This document shows, in pieces, positions 12,301 to 27,300 of a stretch of 64,000 nucleotides of DNA. Every line of letters begins with the position of its first letter. The first letter of the stretch is position 1. Below the pieces are notes generated by a model. It made no database searches. It was given only the letters and a program-made list of their open reading frames with translations, and was not told where the DNA came from. A program made the translations under genes and the position numbers. This DNA is from Amyelois transitella (Eukaryota > Arthropoda > Insecta > Lepidoptera > Pyralidae): positions 1,699,001-1,763,000 of the forward strand of contig NC_083516.1 of assembly GCF_032362555.1 (NCBI RefSeq). The letters run 5' to 3'.

Positions 12301-15300
12301 GTGTTAAGTAATTTATTTGACGACAACCAATGTTGTGAAACCAAAAGATATATGACATTTATTAAGTGATATGAAGTATACCATAATAATATATAAAATT
12401 TTTGAATTTGAATTAGAATTTTGAATTTGATATAAAATTTACATCATTAAATTACATTATATATTATGACGTCTATATCCCGTTCGGGGTAGACAGAGCC
12501 AACATTTTTGAAAAGAACGAAAGGCCGCGTACAGCATTACGGCTTTATAATGGAATGGAAAAAGTTACATACAGAGAAAAATAATTAAAAAAATATTTGT
12601 TTATGTACATACATACACATAATCACGTCTATATGCCTTGAGGTACCCCCCTAATAGTCTAGCTAGAAAATACTGAAATTGACACTGTTGATTTTTATTT
12701 AAAGTAATAAAAGATACATGAGTCATATTTAAAATTAATATTAAAAATGACTGAGCTGAGAAGTAACCTTTACCTTTGTTTTAGGTCTTCTAAATGTAAA
12801 AAATGTTTTATGTTCAGATAACAATATAATATATAACAATGAGAACTAAACAACAATTCATAAATACAACATTTAATACAAACACTAAGGTTTGAATAGT
12901 GCCTACTTAAAAGCGAAAATTACTCAAAGCTTGTTAAGCCCACTAAATTTACAAGGATATCAGGATTAAAGGGTGTATTTATTATAAGGCCTATCTTATC
13001 CTTTTAAGAGATTAACCTTTCATTCTACAGTAAATAATTTTGGACACAGTGATAAATGTAGGTAGAATAGAATAGAGCCCACCCTTAATCTATATACTGC
13101 CTTGTAATAAAAATAAAAAGAGAAAATTTTTGTCTCTTTATCTGTTTTTTATATCTAGAAGTACTGAAGCAATTTACATAAAAAAATTAAACTAATAAAT
13201 ACTAACTAACTAAATAGAAGCGATTTACATAAACACTTTTTAAGTATTCACTCGGGAGGAAAACATTGAAAGTGTGTTTCATCAAAATCGTTCCATTAAA
13301 TAGCAACATTTGAACTCAAATATATTTGACATAGTGGGCAAATTTCAAACGGACAAGTAAGTCTTTTTGTAATCCAAATAATAATTAAAATTCTAGCGTA
13401 AAAAAGAAGACGCGTGTCTTCTCCCGCGAAGTACCAACCTCGCAAATTAGCTTAATACTCAAAGTTCATTCATTCATATAGTCACGTCTATATCACTTGC
13501 GAGGTAGACAGAGCCAACAGCCTTGAAGAGGCTGAAAGGCCACGTTCAGCTGTTTGACTTTATGATAGAATTGAGATTCATATAGTGACAGGTTGCTAGC
13601 CCATCGCCTAAAATAAGAATCCTAATTTTATAAGCTTATCCCTTAGTCGCCTCTTACGATATCCATGGGAAATTGGATGGAGTGGTCCTATTATTTTTTA
13701 TATTGGTCCCGGGAACCACACGGCCAAATACTCAAAGTAAATGTACAATACTCACAGCGCAGTATTGAAAGATAGGCACTAGAGTCACCACTCCATAGTA
13801 GACCAGGTTCTGCACGCATGCGCGAACTAGACTGATCTCCACGTCCGTCAGGGCCGCTATTTTGGCCACGTGATTGAATCCATCTATGTACGGGAGGATC
13901 TGAAACAATATAAAGAAAACTATAAGACATTTCTAGCTAGAACAGCTGAGCGAGGCCTTTCAGTCTTTGCAAGACTGTTGGCTCTGTCTACCCCGCAAAG
14001 GATAAAGACATGACTATATGTATGTATAAGACTAGTTTATGTTGATTTATTTTTATTTATATATTCTTTATTGTAACATTTACAATTTATAAAGTACGAT
14101 AGGCGGAATCAATGCTAATAGCATTATCTAACAGTTATTTGGTTAAGCAGAGAACCTTTATGCGGGTAATTCATTTGTATTTTAATATGACAGTGTCAAA
14201 TCATGATTTGACAATAAATATGTTTGTATACTATACTAGCTGTGCCCGCGACTTCGTTCGCGTGGAATAGTTATTTTGGGCATCATTGAAGGCCTCAAGG
14301 ATGAATAATTTTCCTCGTTTTTTTCACATTTTCCATTATGTATACTTCGTTCCTAATAGTTGCAGCGTGATATTATATAGCCTAAAGCCTTCCCGATAAA
14401 CGGTCTATTCAATTCGAAAATAATTTTTCAATTTGAACCAGTAGTTCCTGAGATTAGCGCGTTCAAACAAACAAACTCTTCAGCTTTATAATATTAGTAT
14501 AGATTAAAATTGCTATCTACATAATTGTTTGGTCGTCTGCTGACCTCAATACTCCACTTAAGGTCCATGGCTATTTTGGGAGTGCGACGACCCAGCACAA
14601 TGGTCCGGACTGGTCGGGTGGCAACCGGCCGTGCGACATAGTGTAATATTTAAACATACATACATATATACTTATATGTGACCGGGAAATAACAAGAACT
14701 AACTAATATATAACTTTCGTATGGATTATGAACGAGAAATGTATTGTGTATCTAGGTACATTTTATCAAATTGGTTTAAGTACATACCGAATTTACCCGT
14801 ACACTATATATATAATAAATAGGCGTTGAGCTGGTTAACGAAGTTAAATTTACCTCAGAGTTACGAAAGTTTCATAGTAGCCATGACAAAAATAATAGGT
14901 CCAAGATGGTGGTGAATCTTGATCCATTACGGGGTAGACAGTCTCAAAAAAGACGGTGATTCAGTGTATTTGTTCGGTAAATATTGTCAAAATGGATTTA
15001 CATAAAAAGGTACACATGACCCTTGTCATTTGTCACATAATATTAAAGCCTCGTTTTCACTAAGGGACATATGTTAAATTTTTGTTTGTTCCCACACACA
15101 TATCACGTGTTTATTATTTCAATTTATACTTTACGAGATAGACAGAGCCAAGCCGTGTGGTTCCCGGCACCAATAAAATAAAAAAGAATAGGACTCTCGT
15201 TCCCATGGATGTTGTAAAAGGCGACTGAGGGATAGGCTAATAAACTTGGGATTCTTCTTTTAGGCGATGGGCTAGCAACCTGTTACTATTTGAATCTCAA

Positions 15301-18300
15301 TTCTATCATTAAGCCAAACAGCTGAAAGTGGCTTATCAGTCAGTTCAAGACTGTTGGCTCCCGCAAGGGATATAGACGTGATTATATGTTTGTATGTACA
15401 GAGCCAAGTCACAAGGCGAGAGGTCACTTTGATAGAATGACTGACTGACATTTGATAGAATGACTGACTGACATATCAACTCACAGCTCAAACCGCTGGT
15501 TCTAGACTTGAAATTTAGCGTTTCGATTCTTTACGTGGTCTAGGTGTGCACCAAGAGAGGATTTCCCGAAATTAAATAATAATTAAAATATACGGGACAA
15601 ATTACACAGATCGAGTTAGCCTCGAAGTAAGTTCGAAACTTGTGTTACGAGATACAACGATACTATATATTTTATAATTAATACTTATATAGATAAACAT
15701 CCATGACTCAGGCCAATCGGAGAAAGTTCGTTTCTCATCATGCCCCGGCCGAGATTCGAACCCGGGGTCTCCGGTGTCACAGCACAGACAATCGCAGTAC
15801 CGCTGCGCCACAGAGGCCGTCGAACAGAATTCCCGCGGGAACGGTTTACCGCGGGTGGACCCGCGCGCCTGCTGTAGTACATACATAAAATCACGCCTTT
15901 TTCCCGGAGGGGTAGGCAGAGACTACGTCTTTCCACTTGCCACGATCTCCGAATACTTCCTTCGCTTCATCCACATTCATAACTCTCTCCATGCAAGCTC
16001 CGGGTACTCTCGACCTGACCGTTTACCAGGACGTCCTTAATTTGATCAAGATACGTTCGTCTAGGTCTTCCCACTCCGACCTTTCCCTCCACACTCTCCT
16101 TGTATATCTGCTTAGTCAACCTGCTTACATTCACCCTCTCCACATGACCAAACCATCTTAACATGCCCTTTTCTATTCCTGTAACTACATCTTCTTTCAC
16201 ATCACAACATTCCCTTATCACACCTCTATCCCTACTGTTGTAACTAACATGTTGTAACAATGCCAGGATAACAATGTTGTCTATTTTAATCTCGTCTGTG
16301 GGTGTTCGCGTTACTGGAACCCATATCCAATGTCCATTTTAATACAATCAAAGCGGAAAACAATGTCAAACATTGGAGACGGCATTATTATACGTACATA
16401 TTTATCTGTCTGTTCTTCAAAAGAATTCAGTTTGCAAATTGCAGTTTGTAATTCTAATGATATGAATTTATTCATATGGCGTTGAGATTGCCACCCCTGA
16501 TTTATTACTAGCTATTTATAAATAATACATACATACATACATATAATCACGTCTATATCCCTTGCGGGGAAGACAGAGCCAACAGTCTTGGAAAGACTGT
16601 AAGGCCACGTTCAGCTGTTTGGCTTAATGATACAATTAAGATTCTGTAACTACATCTTTCACATCACAACATTCCCTTATCACACCTCTCTATCCCTAAT
16701 GTTATAACTAACATGTAATGCCAGGATAACAATGTTGTCTATTTTAATCTCGGCTGTGGGTGTTTGCGTTACTGGTGGAACCCATATCCAATGTCCATTT
16801 TAATACAATCAAAGCGGAAAAATACTCGCAAAATACTATAATTAAACGGTCGTGATGGCATCAAAATAATCTTATCGAACGAACACTTCTCGTCTGCTTT
16901 CGATAAAGCGTATCATATAACATTCGTTATATTTCAATGCAAAAATAACATACACAAAGATACATTTTAATATCGAAATCATATTGTTTTTTTTTTTTGA
17001 TAATATATTCATTCACATAATCACGTCTATATCCCTTGAGGGGTCCCCAGCAGTTTTGAACGATACTTTATTTTATAATAAATGCTTATACAGATAAACA
17101 TCCAAGACCCAAAACAATCAGAAAAAGATCTTTTCTCATGATGCCCTGGTCGGGATTCGAACCCGGGACCTCCGGTGTCACTGACAAGCGTACTACCGTG
17201 CTGCGCCACAGGGTCCGTCAATTATTATTTATCAAAAAAATGTGCTGTGCCGTGTGGTTCCCGGCACCAATACAAAAAAGAATAGGACAACTCCATCTCT
17301 TTCCCATGGATGTCGCAAAAGGCGACTAAGGGATAGGCTTATAAATTTTATAAGCCCATCTCTTAGTCGCCTTGGTACAAATGGTTTCCATTTAATTTTG
17401 ACAAATTAGAGAAATTATAATGTTCAAAAATGATCCGTTATAAAGCTTACCGACGCTCTAGCGCCACTTACACGCACGATAACGCGAAAACAAACAAATA
17501 AACTTACTTTCGCATTTTAATACCTATAAGTATTACATTAACCAGTTCAGGTACGAGAAGCATACATACATACATACATACATAAAATCACGCCTTTTTC
17601 CCGGAGGGGTAGGCGGAGACTACCTCATTCCACTTGCCACGATCTCTGCATACTACCTTCGCTTCATCCACATTCATAACTCTCTTCATGCAAGCTCGGC
17701 GGTGTCGGGTACTTTTGACCTGACCCTTTACGAGAAGCAATCAGAATTGATGTCAACAACGATCAATCAAATATAGGTACACGGTAAATAGCCAAAGGGC
17801 CGCCTATGTTGACCGATAATGTTTGACCAACCATAACACTAGGCCTACCGATGATGGCCATGCTAATACCAACCAATCATATTATGCCATTTTGTACGAA
17901 CCCTACCCACCTTTCATGACGGTCAATGTTTGAACGATCGTAATCACTGCTCAACTTACAAGGAGTCCATACATACATATGTATAATCACGTTTATATCC
18001 CTCGCGGGGTAAACAGAGTCAACGGTCTCTAAAATACCAACAGGCGAAGTTACACAATTGAAAAGAGAACAGGACAACTCCAGATCGTTCCTATGGATGC
18101 CGTAATAAGGGATAGGCTTGTAAACTTTGGATTCTTCTTTTAGGCGATGGGCTAGCAACCTGTCACTATTTGAATCTAAATTCTATCATTAAGCCAAATA
18201 GCTGAACGTGGCCTGTCAAACTTTACAAGACTGTTGGCTCTGTCTACCCCACAAGGGATATAGACGTGACTAAATGGTATGTATGTACATTAAAGTAAAA

Positions 18301-21300
18301 CTGCGTTGTTTAAACATGACTACATTATTTCTTCTTTATTTGACAAAAAACTCACGAACCAACTTTTTCAGTAGATTTTACGGTCGAGCATGCGCATAAA
18401 AAATGTTTGACAACAGGTTAATTTTTGACCCTTTTATGGGTCTAGCCAAATCATAACTGAACCGATGATGTTGTTAGTTTTTTTTTGTCATTGGTCTAGG
18501 ATAATGATGATACTTTGTAATTGTGTCTAGTCCAGTCTAGACAGTGCAGAATACACTGTGCATTCGCGACACGTGCAGAACAAGGTCACTCGGGGAATTG
18601 ATAACGTTGGTGACACTCCCCGTTGTATTAATAACGCTAATTAATCGTATTAAGTACTTACATTCATACGTACATACATACATAAAATCATATCGTCTAT
18701 ATACCTTGCGGGTTTATACAGCGCCAACAATGTTGAAAATTCAGATAGGCCACCTCTCTGGGGAGCCCAGGGTTTTCCTTTTGACCACGATGTTATGTTG
18801 ACGTCAATAAGCGATAACATCCTATTTTGAAAACGGATTCTTCTATTTGACCATGCACTTTTACACGACGTGACTCCCGAGTGAGTCTGATCTTCGCAAA
18901 CGTTCGATCATGGTAAATGCTGCACAAAATTAATGTACCTAATACTAACTACGCCAACCCTGGGAAAGAGACGGAGTGGTACTATTCTAAAGTGTCGGGA
19001 ACCACACGGTTATTTGATAACACACGGTAACACTCCTTGCGGCTGTATACAGAAATAATAGTTTTGTTTTAACACACTAAAAATAATTTTAATTGCGCTT
19101 CTGGATCTGTCCATCCTGCAAGTGATATAGACGTGACTATATGTATGTATGTTACGTAGTCATGTGGGCATACTGCAGGCTCCCCCCCAGAGAGGTGAGG
19201 GCGAAGATGAACTACCGCCGGGACCACGATGGTATAAAAAATACATACATACATATAATCCCTTGCGGGGTAGACAGAGCCAACAGTCCCGTAAAGACTG
19301 ATAGGCCACGTTCAGCTATTTGGCTTTATGATAGAATTGAGATTCAAATAGTGACAGGTTGCTAGCCTATCGCCTAAAAAAGAATCCCAAGTATGTAAGC
19401 CTACCCCTTAGTCGCCTTTTACGACATCCATGGGAAAGAGATGGAGCGGTCCGATTCTTTTTTGTAATGGTGCCGGGAACCACACGCACACTAAGAAAGA
19501 AAGAAAGAAAGAAAAAATCTTTATTTGGCGCAAAAGGTAACATTACATTGTTTATAATCATAGAAATAAAAATTACATGATGCGACCAAAAGGGTTTCCA
19601 TTCAGCATGTGTATATGTAGGTATGATGAGGTTACACAATGCGTTGATTTTTCAGGAAAACCTAGTACGGATTAGGTTTTCGTTTTACCTTTTTTCTACA
19701 GAACCAAGCAAGAGTAGCCTTCTATTTCATAAAAAGGTACCTCCCTATGTATACTCGTACATATTTTTATAATTAAAATAGTCATTAACTAACTATAGCA
19801 ATAAACAAATCTTGTGCAACACCAATAAATATGTGATGACGACTCACGAACACAGGAAAACAACGATAACGGGGGTTGAACGATAACCTTCTTTTTTACA
19901 GCTGGTTGAAAATAGCCAGCGCGGTGCTATGACCTTGAACTTCCACGTGTAGTGAATGTTAGTATGCGCAGGAGTGCACGTACCGTAAACAACACGATAA
20001 TGTATGGAAATTCATTGCAATTAAGTCATTGTTACTTGATGAATAAGAGTTATGTTCGATATGTGCCGTGTAATTATATTTTGTACTAGAGGCCGCCCGC
20101 GACTTCGTCCGCTTGGAAACCCTATCATTACTTAACAATCAATCCCGCGGGAACTATGTGTTATTAAAAGTAGCTATGTGTTATTCTGGGTCTTCAGCGA
20201 CCTACATACCAAATTTCATCGTAATCGGATTAGTAGTTTTTGCGTGAAAGAGTAACAAACATCCATACGGACATCTTAACATACTCACAAACTTTCGCAT
20301 TTATAATATTAGTAGGATATAAGGACGTGATTTGCTCTAATGCATCAGATTTCATAAATAAAAATGATAAATGGAAACCTTGGGATTCCTCTTGTGGGCG
20401 ATGTGCTAGTAACCCGTCACGATTCGAATCTCAGTCACATCATGGAGCCATACAATTAAGCGTGGCTCTTTTCAGGACTGTTGGCTCTGTCTACCCCAAC
20501 AGGGACATAGATATGACTATTTTATTATATTAATGTATGTTTTTTTTATTTGCGCGAACCTATAACTGTCTCTCTGATCTATACTAAAATTATAAAGCTG
20601 AAGCTGTTTGAACGCGCTAATCTCAGGAACTACTAGTTGGAATTGAAAAATTATTTTTGCGTAATGAACGGGGAAAATTATTCATCCTTGGGGGCTTCAA
20701 TGATGCCCAAAATAACTATTCCACGCGGACGGTGTCGCGGGCACAGCTAGTCATAGATAAAATAATTTTTAATCAAAAGCTTTCCCAATTTTTTTAGTGA
20801 CCTTATCCTAGGGTGGGACGGCCCCAACATGGCTCTACAACGCTTAATCTTCTTCTAAAGAATTTTTTTTCCTATATGTCATGTGGTTAATTTAATAATT
20901 GTCTTATAAACAGAAAGAAGAAACCCGCTATTGGGCAAAAATGTAAATTTCTCATTTTACGAGTATAAATTTAAAACACGGAAACAGTTTCGCTGGCGCC
21001 AAAACAACGTAATACGTCACATCATCGCGAATTATTGACGTACACCGAAATAGACTGCGCAGACATTAAAAATTGAGCCGATTCGAACATTTCAATACAT
21101 AAGCCAAAGTGCCGTGTGGTTCACTGATACAAAAAAAGAATAGGACCACTCCACCCCTTTCTCATGGATGTCGTAAAAGGCGACTTAGCGATAGGCTTAT
21201 TATACTTGAGATTTCTCTTTTAGGCGATGGGCTAGAAAACTGTCACTATTTGAATCTCAATTCTATCATTAAGCCAAACAGCTGAATGTGGCCTATCAGT

Positions 21301-24300
21301 ATTTTCAAGACTGTTGGCTCTGTCTACCCAGCGAGGGATGCATACATATACATATAATCACGTCTATATCTTTTACGAGGTAGACAGATGGAATTGAGAT
21401 TGAATAGTGAAGGTTTCTAGCGTATTGCCTACCAGAGGAATCCCAAGTTTATAAGCCTTACCGCCTTTTACGACTTCCATGGGAAAATGAGTGGTTCTGT
21501 TCTAAAGTGCTGGAAACCACACGGCATATTGTATGCGAAAAAACGCAAGATCTATTTATATGTAGATCTGTGCTACCGAATGCAGTAATCAGAATAATTA
21601 GTAATTCGTAGTAATGACCACAACACATTGTAATTCTTTGGCGTCGACCTTGAGCCGCACGGAGACTAATGAATTAATTTGCATAACAAGAGATTCAGAA
21701 ATTTTTATTGTTCAGCTACGTTTTATTAAGAATATTAAAAAAAAAAATTTAATAATTTTCTTTCACTAGCACTAGCACCCTGGGGTTTCGCTTCCTTGGA
21801 AATTTTAGTGATAAAAACACTTATTATGATATTCCAGGTTATATTCCTAGATTACATACAAAAATACATCAAAATCTGTCCAGTACTTTTTGCGTGGAAG
21901 AGTAACAAACACCATTCACATTGTAGCATCCACGAATCTCCTTTTAAACTTTCGCTATTATAAAAATAGTAGAAATTAAATGGAAAAAGTGTTTTATGTC
22001 AGTTTTTATGTATGCAAATTGCAGCTTTCGAAATTTAAACCTCAATCTCCAAAAAAAAAATGGTGACACACGAACAGCCACGACGGAACTAATAAGGGTT
22101 CCGATTTTGCCAATTAATTACGGCATCCGTGCCGTGTGCCGTGTGGTTCCCGTCACCATTACAAAAAAGGCTCCTCTTTTAGGCGATGGGCTAGCAACCT
22201 GTCACTATTTGAATCTCAATTCTATCACTAAGCCAAACAGCTGAGCGTGGCCTATCAGTCTTTTAAAGACTGGTGGCTCTGTCTACCCCGCTAGGGATAT
22301 AGACGTGATCATATGTATGTATTACGGAATCCTAAAAAGACGTTCTGGCAAAAGGTCAGGTCAAGAGTGCCCGAAACCGACTAGGTTTCATGAAAACAGT
22401 TATGAATGTTGATGTGGCGAAAGAAGTGTGCAGGGATCGTTGCAAATGAGATGATGTGGTGCCTGCCTACCCCTAAGGGAAAGAGGCGTGATTTATGTAT
22501 GTATGTATCCAAAAAAAACACATATAATACACTTTTTTTCTTTTTTAATTCCATAAGACTATAAGCGTTTCTAAGGTGTCAAGTTACACTGGACTTTTTT
22601 GATTATAATTCAAGGTTGAATTTATTGAATGGAACTATTCTGAAACGGTACATTAATTTAGGTTTTTTTACATATAATTATACCATTTTTTATAATGAGG
22701 AAGCTGCGGTTTGAGTAGTCATATGAAACTGACCTAGGTCACTTATTTATTTATTTCTATATGTATGTAACCATGGGAAAAACATCAAGAAATTTGACCA
22801 AAAAAGAACTTTGTACAAGCGCACTACGTTATTAATACGACTAGTCGTTAGCCGCTTTTTTGTTTATTTTTTACAAAATTGAAAAAATACATAAACTCAC
22901 TTTTTTCCCGGAGGGTTAAGTGCAAAATTGTTAATACTATCTCAAAAACTACTTAACCGATTTTGTTGCCCCCATGAACTTAAAAATTATATTAACAGAT
23001 ATTTTATTTTTCATATTAAACTCGTATCGAACTATAATCCAAGTGTATAATATTCGAGAAATCTCGAATGAAATGATACGGGCGACCTTCGCGCAATTAA
23101 CAATCGTTTCATTTGCATGCTTACTACAATTTAGGTCAACTGGTTAAATACATATAAATGTGTACAATTTTAGATTAAACAAGGCGAGACTCGCTTTTAA
23201 TAGTTTAAAAATTTAATTTGGGCAAAATTTTCCTCCTTGGATAAGCTTATAAGCTTGGGGATTCCTCTTTAAGGCTCTGTCTACCCCGCAAGGGAAAAAG
23301 ACGTGATTATATGTATGTATAGTAGCGACATCTCTACGCCATAAGACATAACAACCAATAACGCGACGCTATCAGTCAATAACAGCGAATAGTCTAAATC
23401 GCGCAAGCAAAGATTTCACGGATTGGAGCATATGAACAACCTTCGACACAACATCGTCGGAGCCGCCGCGGCTCCCCAGGCATAACACCTAGCCTGGCGG
23501 AAGATCTTCCCTTTTGGTGGCGGTCGAGCCTAATCATCGCTCCCGCTACAGTATAATTGCCCGGCCGGGGCATGATGAGAAAAGAACTTTTTCTAATTGG
23601 CTTGGATGTTTATTGTTTATGTATCTAAGTATTTATTATAAAATATAGTATCGTTGAGTTAGTATCTCGTAACACAAGTCTCGAACTTACTTCGAGGCTA
23701 ACTCAATCTGTGTAATTTGTCCCGTAAAAAAATAATAATAAAAATAAAAAAAAATTGTCACAAAATACACACAAGACGCCATATTCCAATGAAATCATGT
23801 TATTTGCAACAAAATTTTAGTCAAAAACGCCCAACTCTGATTATCATTGTACCAATATACCAAAGAAGGAAGTGGGTTACAAGGTCTCCCGGGGCCCTCG
23901 CGAGCGCGCCACGGAGACCTCTTGTTACTAACCGAAAATGAAGTACATCTATACTAATATTATAACGCTAAAAGAGTTTGTTTGCTTGTTTGTTTGAACG
24001 CGCTAATCTCAGGAACTACTGGTTCGAATTGAAAAATTCTTTTTGTGTTGAATAGACCATTTATCGAGGAAGCCTTTAGGCTATATAACATCACGCTGCA
24101 ACTATAAGGAGCGAAGAAATGATGGTAAATGTGAAAACCATCGAGGTAAATTATTCAGCCTTGTGGGCTTCACTGATGCCCAAAATAACTATTCCACGCG
24201 GACGAAGTTGCGGTTAAAGCTAGTACTTACACGCTTATTTTTAAAAGACTGGCCAAATTTGAGGAGCAGATTTCTTTGTTGAACATATATGTAACTGTGC

Positions 24301-27300
24301 CGTTTGGCATTCTCTACCAGTCGACCGAACAGAAACTTTAAGTTGGTGGTGCGATAAAGTGCACATGCATACTGCAAAATAAATACATTACAAACAAAAA
24401 ATGCATAAATACATACAAGATACATAAAATAAATTATAAATACATACATACATAAAATATCAAATAAGGATGACCCATTATAGATCTGCCGAATGAAGAA
24501 TCCATCTGTTCTCATTGTAATAATAAATAATAGGCCACCTTTCGTAACCGTAATAGTAGGTAACGAAGTGGTCGATTCTGTAAGCGCCCGTGACGAACGA
24601 ACGGGAATTGTTTACGCGGTCGGTTGCAATAGACAGACAAACGGGCCGATGAACTGTTTATGACGGTGAAGTGATCGGCCGTATCGGAAACGGGAGCTTA
24701 TTGTCAGGTTTTTTCGATCTTCGAAGCTATATCCTACTAATCATATTATAAATGCGAAAGTTTGTATGTTAGGATGTCAGTATGGTTGTTTGTTACACTT
24801 TCACGCAAAAACTACTGAACCGATTACGATGAAATTTGGTATGTAGGTAACTGAATACCCAGAATAACATATAGGCTGCGTTTTATCCCGTAGTTCCCGC
24901 GGGATTGATTCTACGCGGACGAAGTTGCGGGCGGCCTCTAGTATATATATTTATCACGTTTTTATCCTTTACAAGGATGACGGAGCCAACAGTCTCGAAA
25001 TGGTCACATTCAGCTGAATGGATTATTCATGGAATTGAGATTCAGATAGGTTCCAGCCCATCCCCTTAACAAAGAATCCAAAGTTTTAATCAAAGATGAT
25101 AAAGATAAAGGAGACTGAGGGAATGGCTTATAATTTGGAATGTTTATTTAAGTTTCTTGTAAAAACAAATAAACTGTCAGTCAAGTTGTCATTTTCCACC
25201 TGGATATCGGATTTATATAATGTAGCAAAGAAATTACCGGATAGTCCCCATCAATAGGTCGTATGATAAAACAGTAAATTAAAAAGAAATTTATGTGCTC
25301 ACATTAATAAACTATATTATATACCACATAACACAAAGATTACATGTAATCTCTGTGTTTAAGTAGAATTGGAAAATATACTATAACTAAGTATTTAAAA
25401 ATGACTCCAAATATAATTCAGCCACGCGAAGCGAACTTCAACTACTTAGTAAAAAAAAATTAGGTGGGTATATTCCTACAGGATTTCTGTTTCACATATG
25501 TAGGCAACCCTGCTAATGCTGGAGAGACACATACATACAAACATATGGTCACGTCTATATCCCTTGCGGGGCAGACAGAGCCAACAGTCTTGAAAAGACT
25601 GAATGGCCACGTTCAGCTATTTGGCTTAATGATAGAATTGAGATTCAAATAGTGACAGGTTGCTAAAATATCGCCTAAAAAACCACACGGCACTAAATCA
25701 GAACAAATGAAACAGAATCAAATGGAGAGAGATAGTAAATCAATAACCATAAAATCGGCAATACAACAAATAAAACAAATGAAAGCGTATTCAATAATGC
25801 GTCTTATTTATAGAATACACCATCGTAGCCAAATATTCCATTAGATTGCGAAATGTACTTTCAACGTATGTTATGTTTCAAACAAAACATAGTGACATTA
25901 TTCGTATTTTTTTTGAGCAAACAAAAAAATTTCTTTTTAATTAAAATGTTTTTAGTTTTTTTTCCTGCCAACGAGCGGGAATTTAAAAATACTTGTCTTA
26001 CGCCGCAAAATTGGACTTAGAAAACACATTTTTTTTTTTACAAAATTGTGAATATCTCAAAATTCACTTAACCGATTTCAATGCCATATAAACTTAAAAT
26101 GTCCATTGCCAGATCCTACACACAATTTCATTAAGGGAACTATATTTTCTATCACCAAAATTTATATTTGTCATCAAGTTGTATCACCTAATAAATAGAT
26201 CTATCGCCACGAAATATTTTCGTTCTCAGATGAACAAAAATTGTTCCCAGGTATGAATTATCAAATTAATGTTAATATATGTGTAAAATAAGAGATCGAT
26301 AACCAATAAAATTATATTGAATTACATAAATATAAACTTCGTTCTTATAATAATAGTTTTGTTACTTAAATAATAGCTCTGTGCTCAGAATGGTAGATCT
26401 GTCACCAAATAAATCGATTATCGATCCCTGACTGCGACTCCTTTTTATTTGATATTTTGTCACCAATGCAGTAGTAACATTTTATTTCGTTCAGATATTA
26501 AATTAATAGTATTCGTTACCAATTTAATACATCAATTTATAATTTTAATGAAAAAATGATCAAAGGGGCGGAGACAAATTGGCGCGCTTTAAAAATTGAC
26601 CAATCCGGCCTCAACGATGGGTAGTAGTTAACTATTGATTATTTTAACTTTAATTAAGTGTTTTATCTACTATTCTGCTAGCCATAAGCCAGCTATTTTA
26701 AACCAGCGCTGATTGTTTAGTGGTTATTATTTTTAAGAATAAATATTGATTATTTTAACTTTAATTAAGTGTTTTATCTACTATTCTGCTAGCCATAAGC
26801 CAGCTATTTTAAACCAGCGCTGATTGTTCAGTGGTAATTATTTTCAACAATAAATATTGATTATTTTAACTTTAATTGTTTTATTTACTACTCTGCTAAA
26901 AATTTTATTTAAATATAATTTATACTACCAGTGGAAATTTAGAACCTTGGGAGTCTAGTTAAGTAGCAGAATCTTTTGGTTGAAACGATGATGACAACCC
27001 TAATTTTTTATTTGAACTTAATGCAATTTTCTAGTAACATAATATGATTTATTGGTGATCTCTTTAAATTAGTTTGCTTAAATACTTATAAGGACACACC
27101 TATTATAATACATACAAAAACATTTATTTGGTACTAGACCTTATATCTCAGGATTTTAGGTGATTTATTGTGGAACTGATTTTGCATTGTTTGGTGACTA
27201 CATTTTGGTGACAGATCTACTATGTTGAGGACAAACCCTATTATTTAAGAAACACAAAACTAATTAAATTGGTGATAGCTTAAATGATACCCTTTCATTA

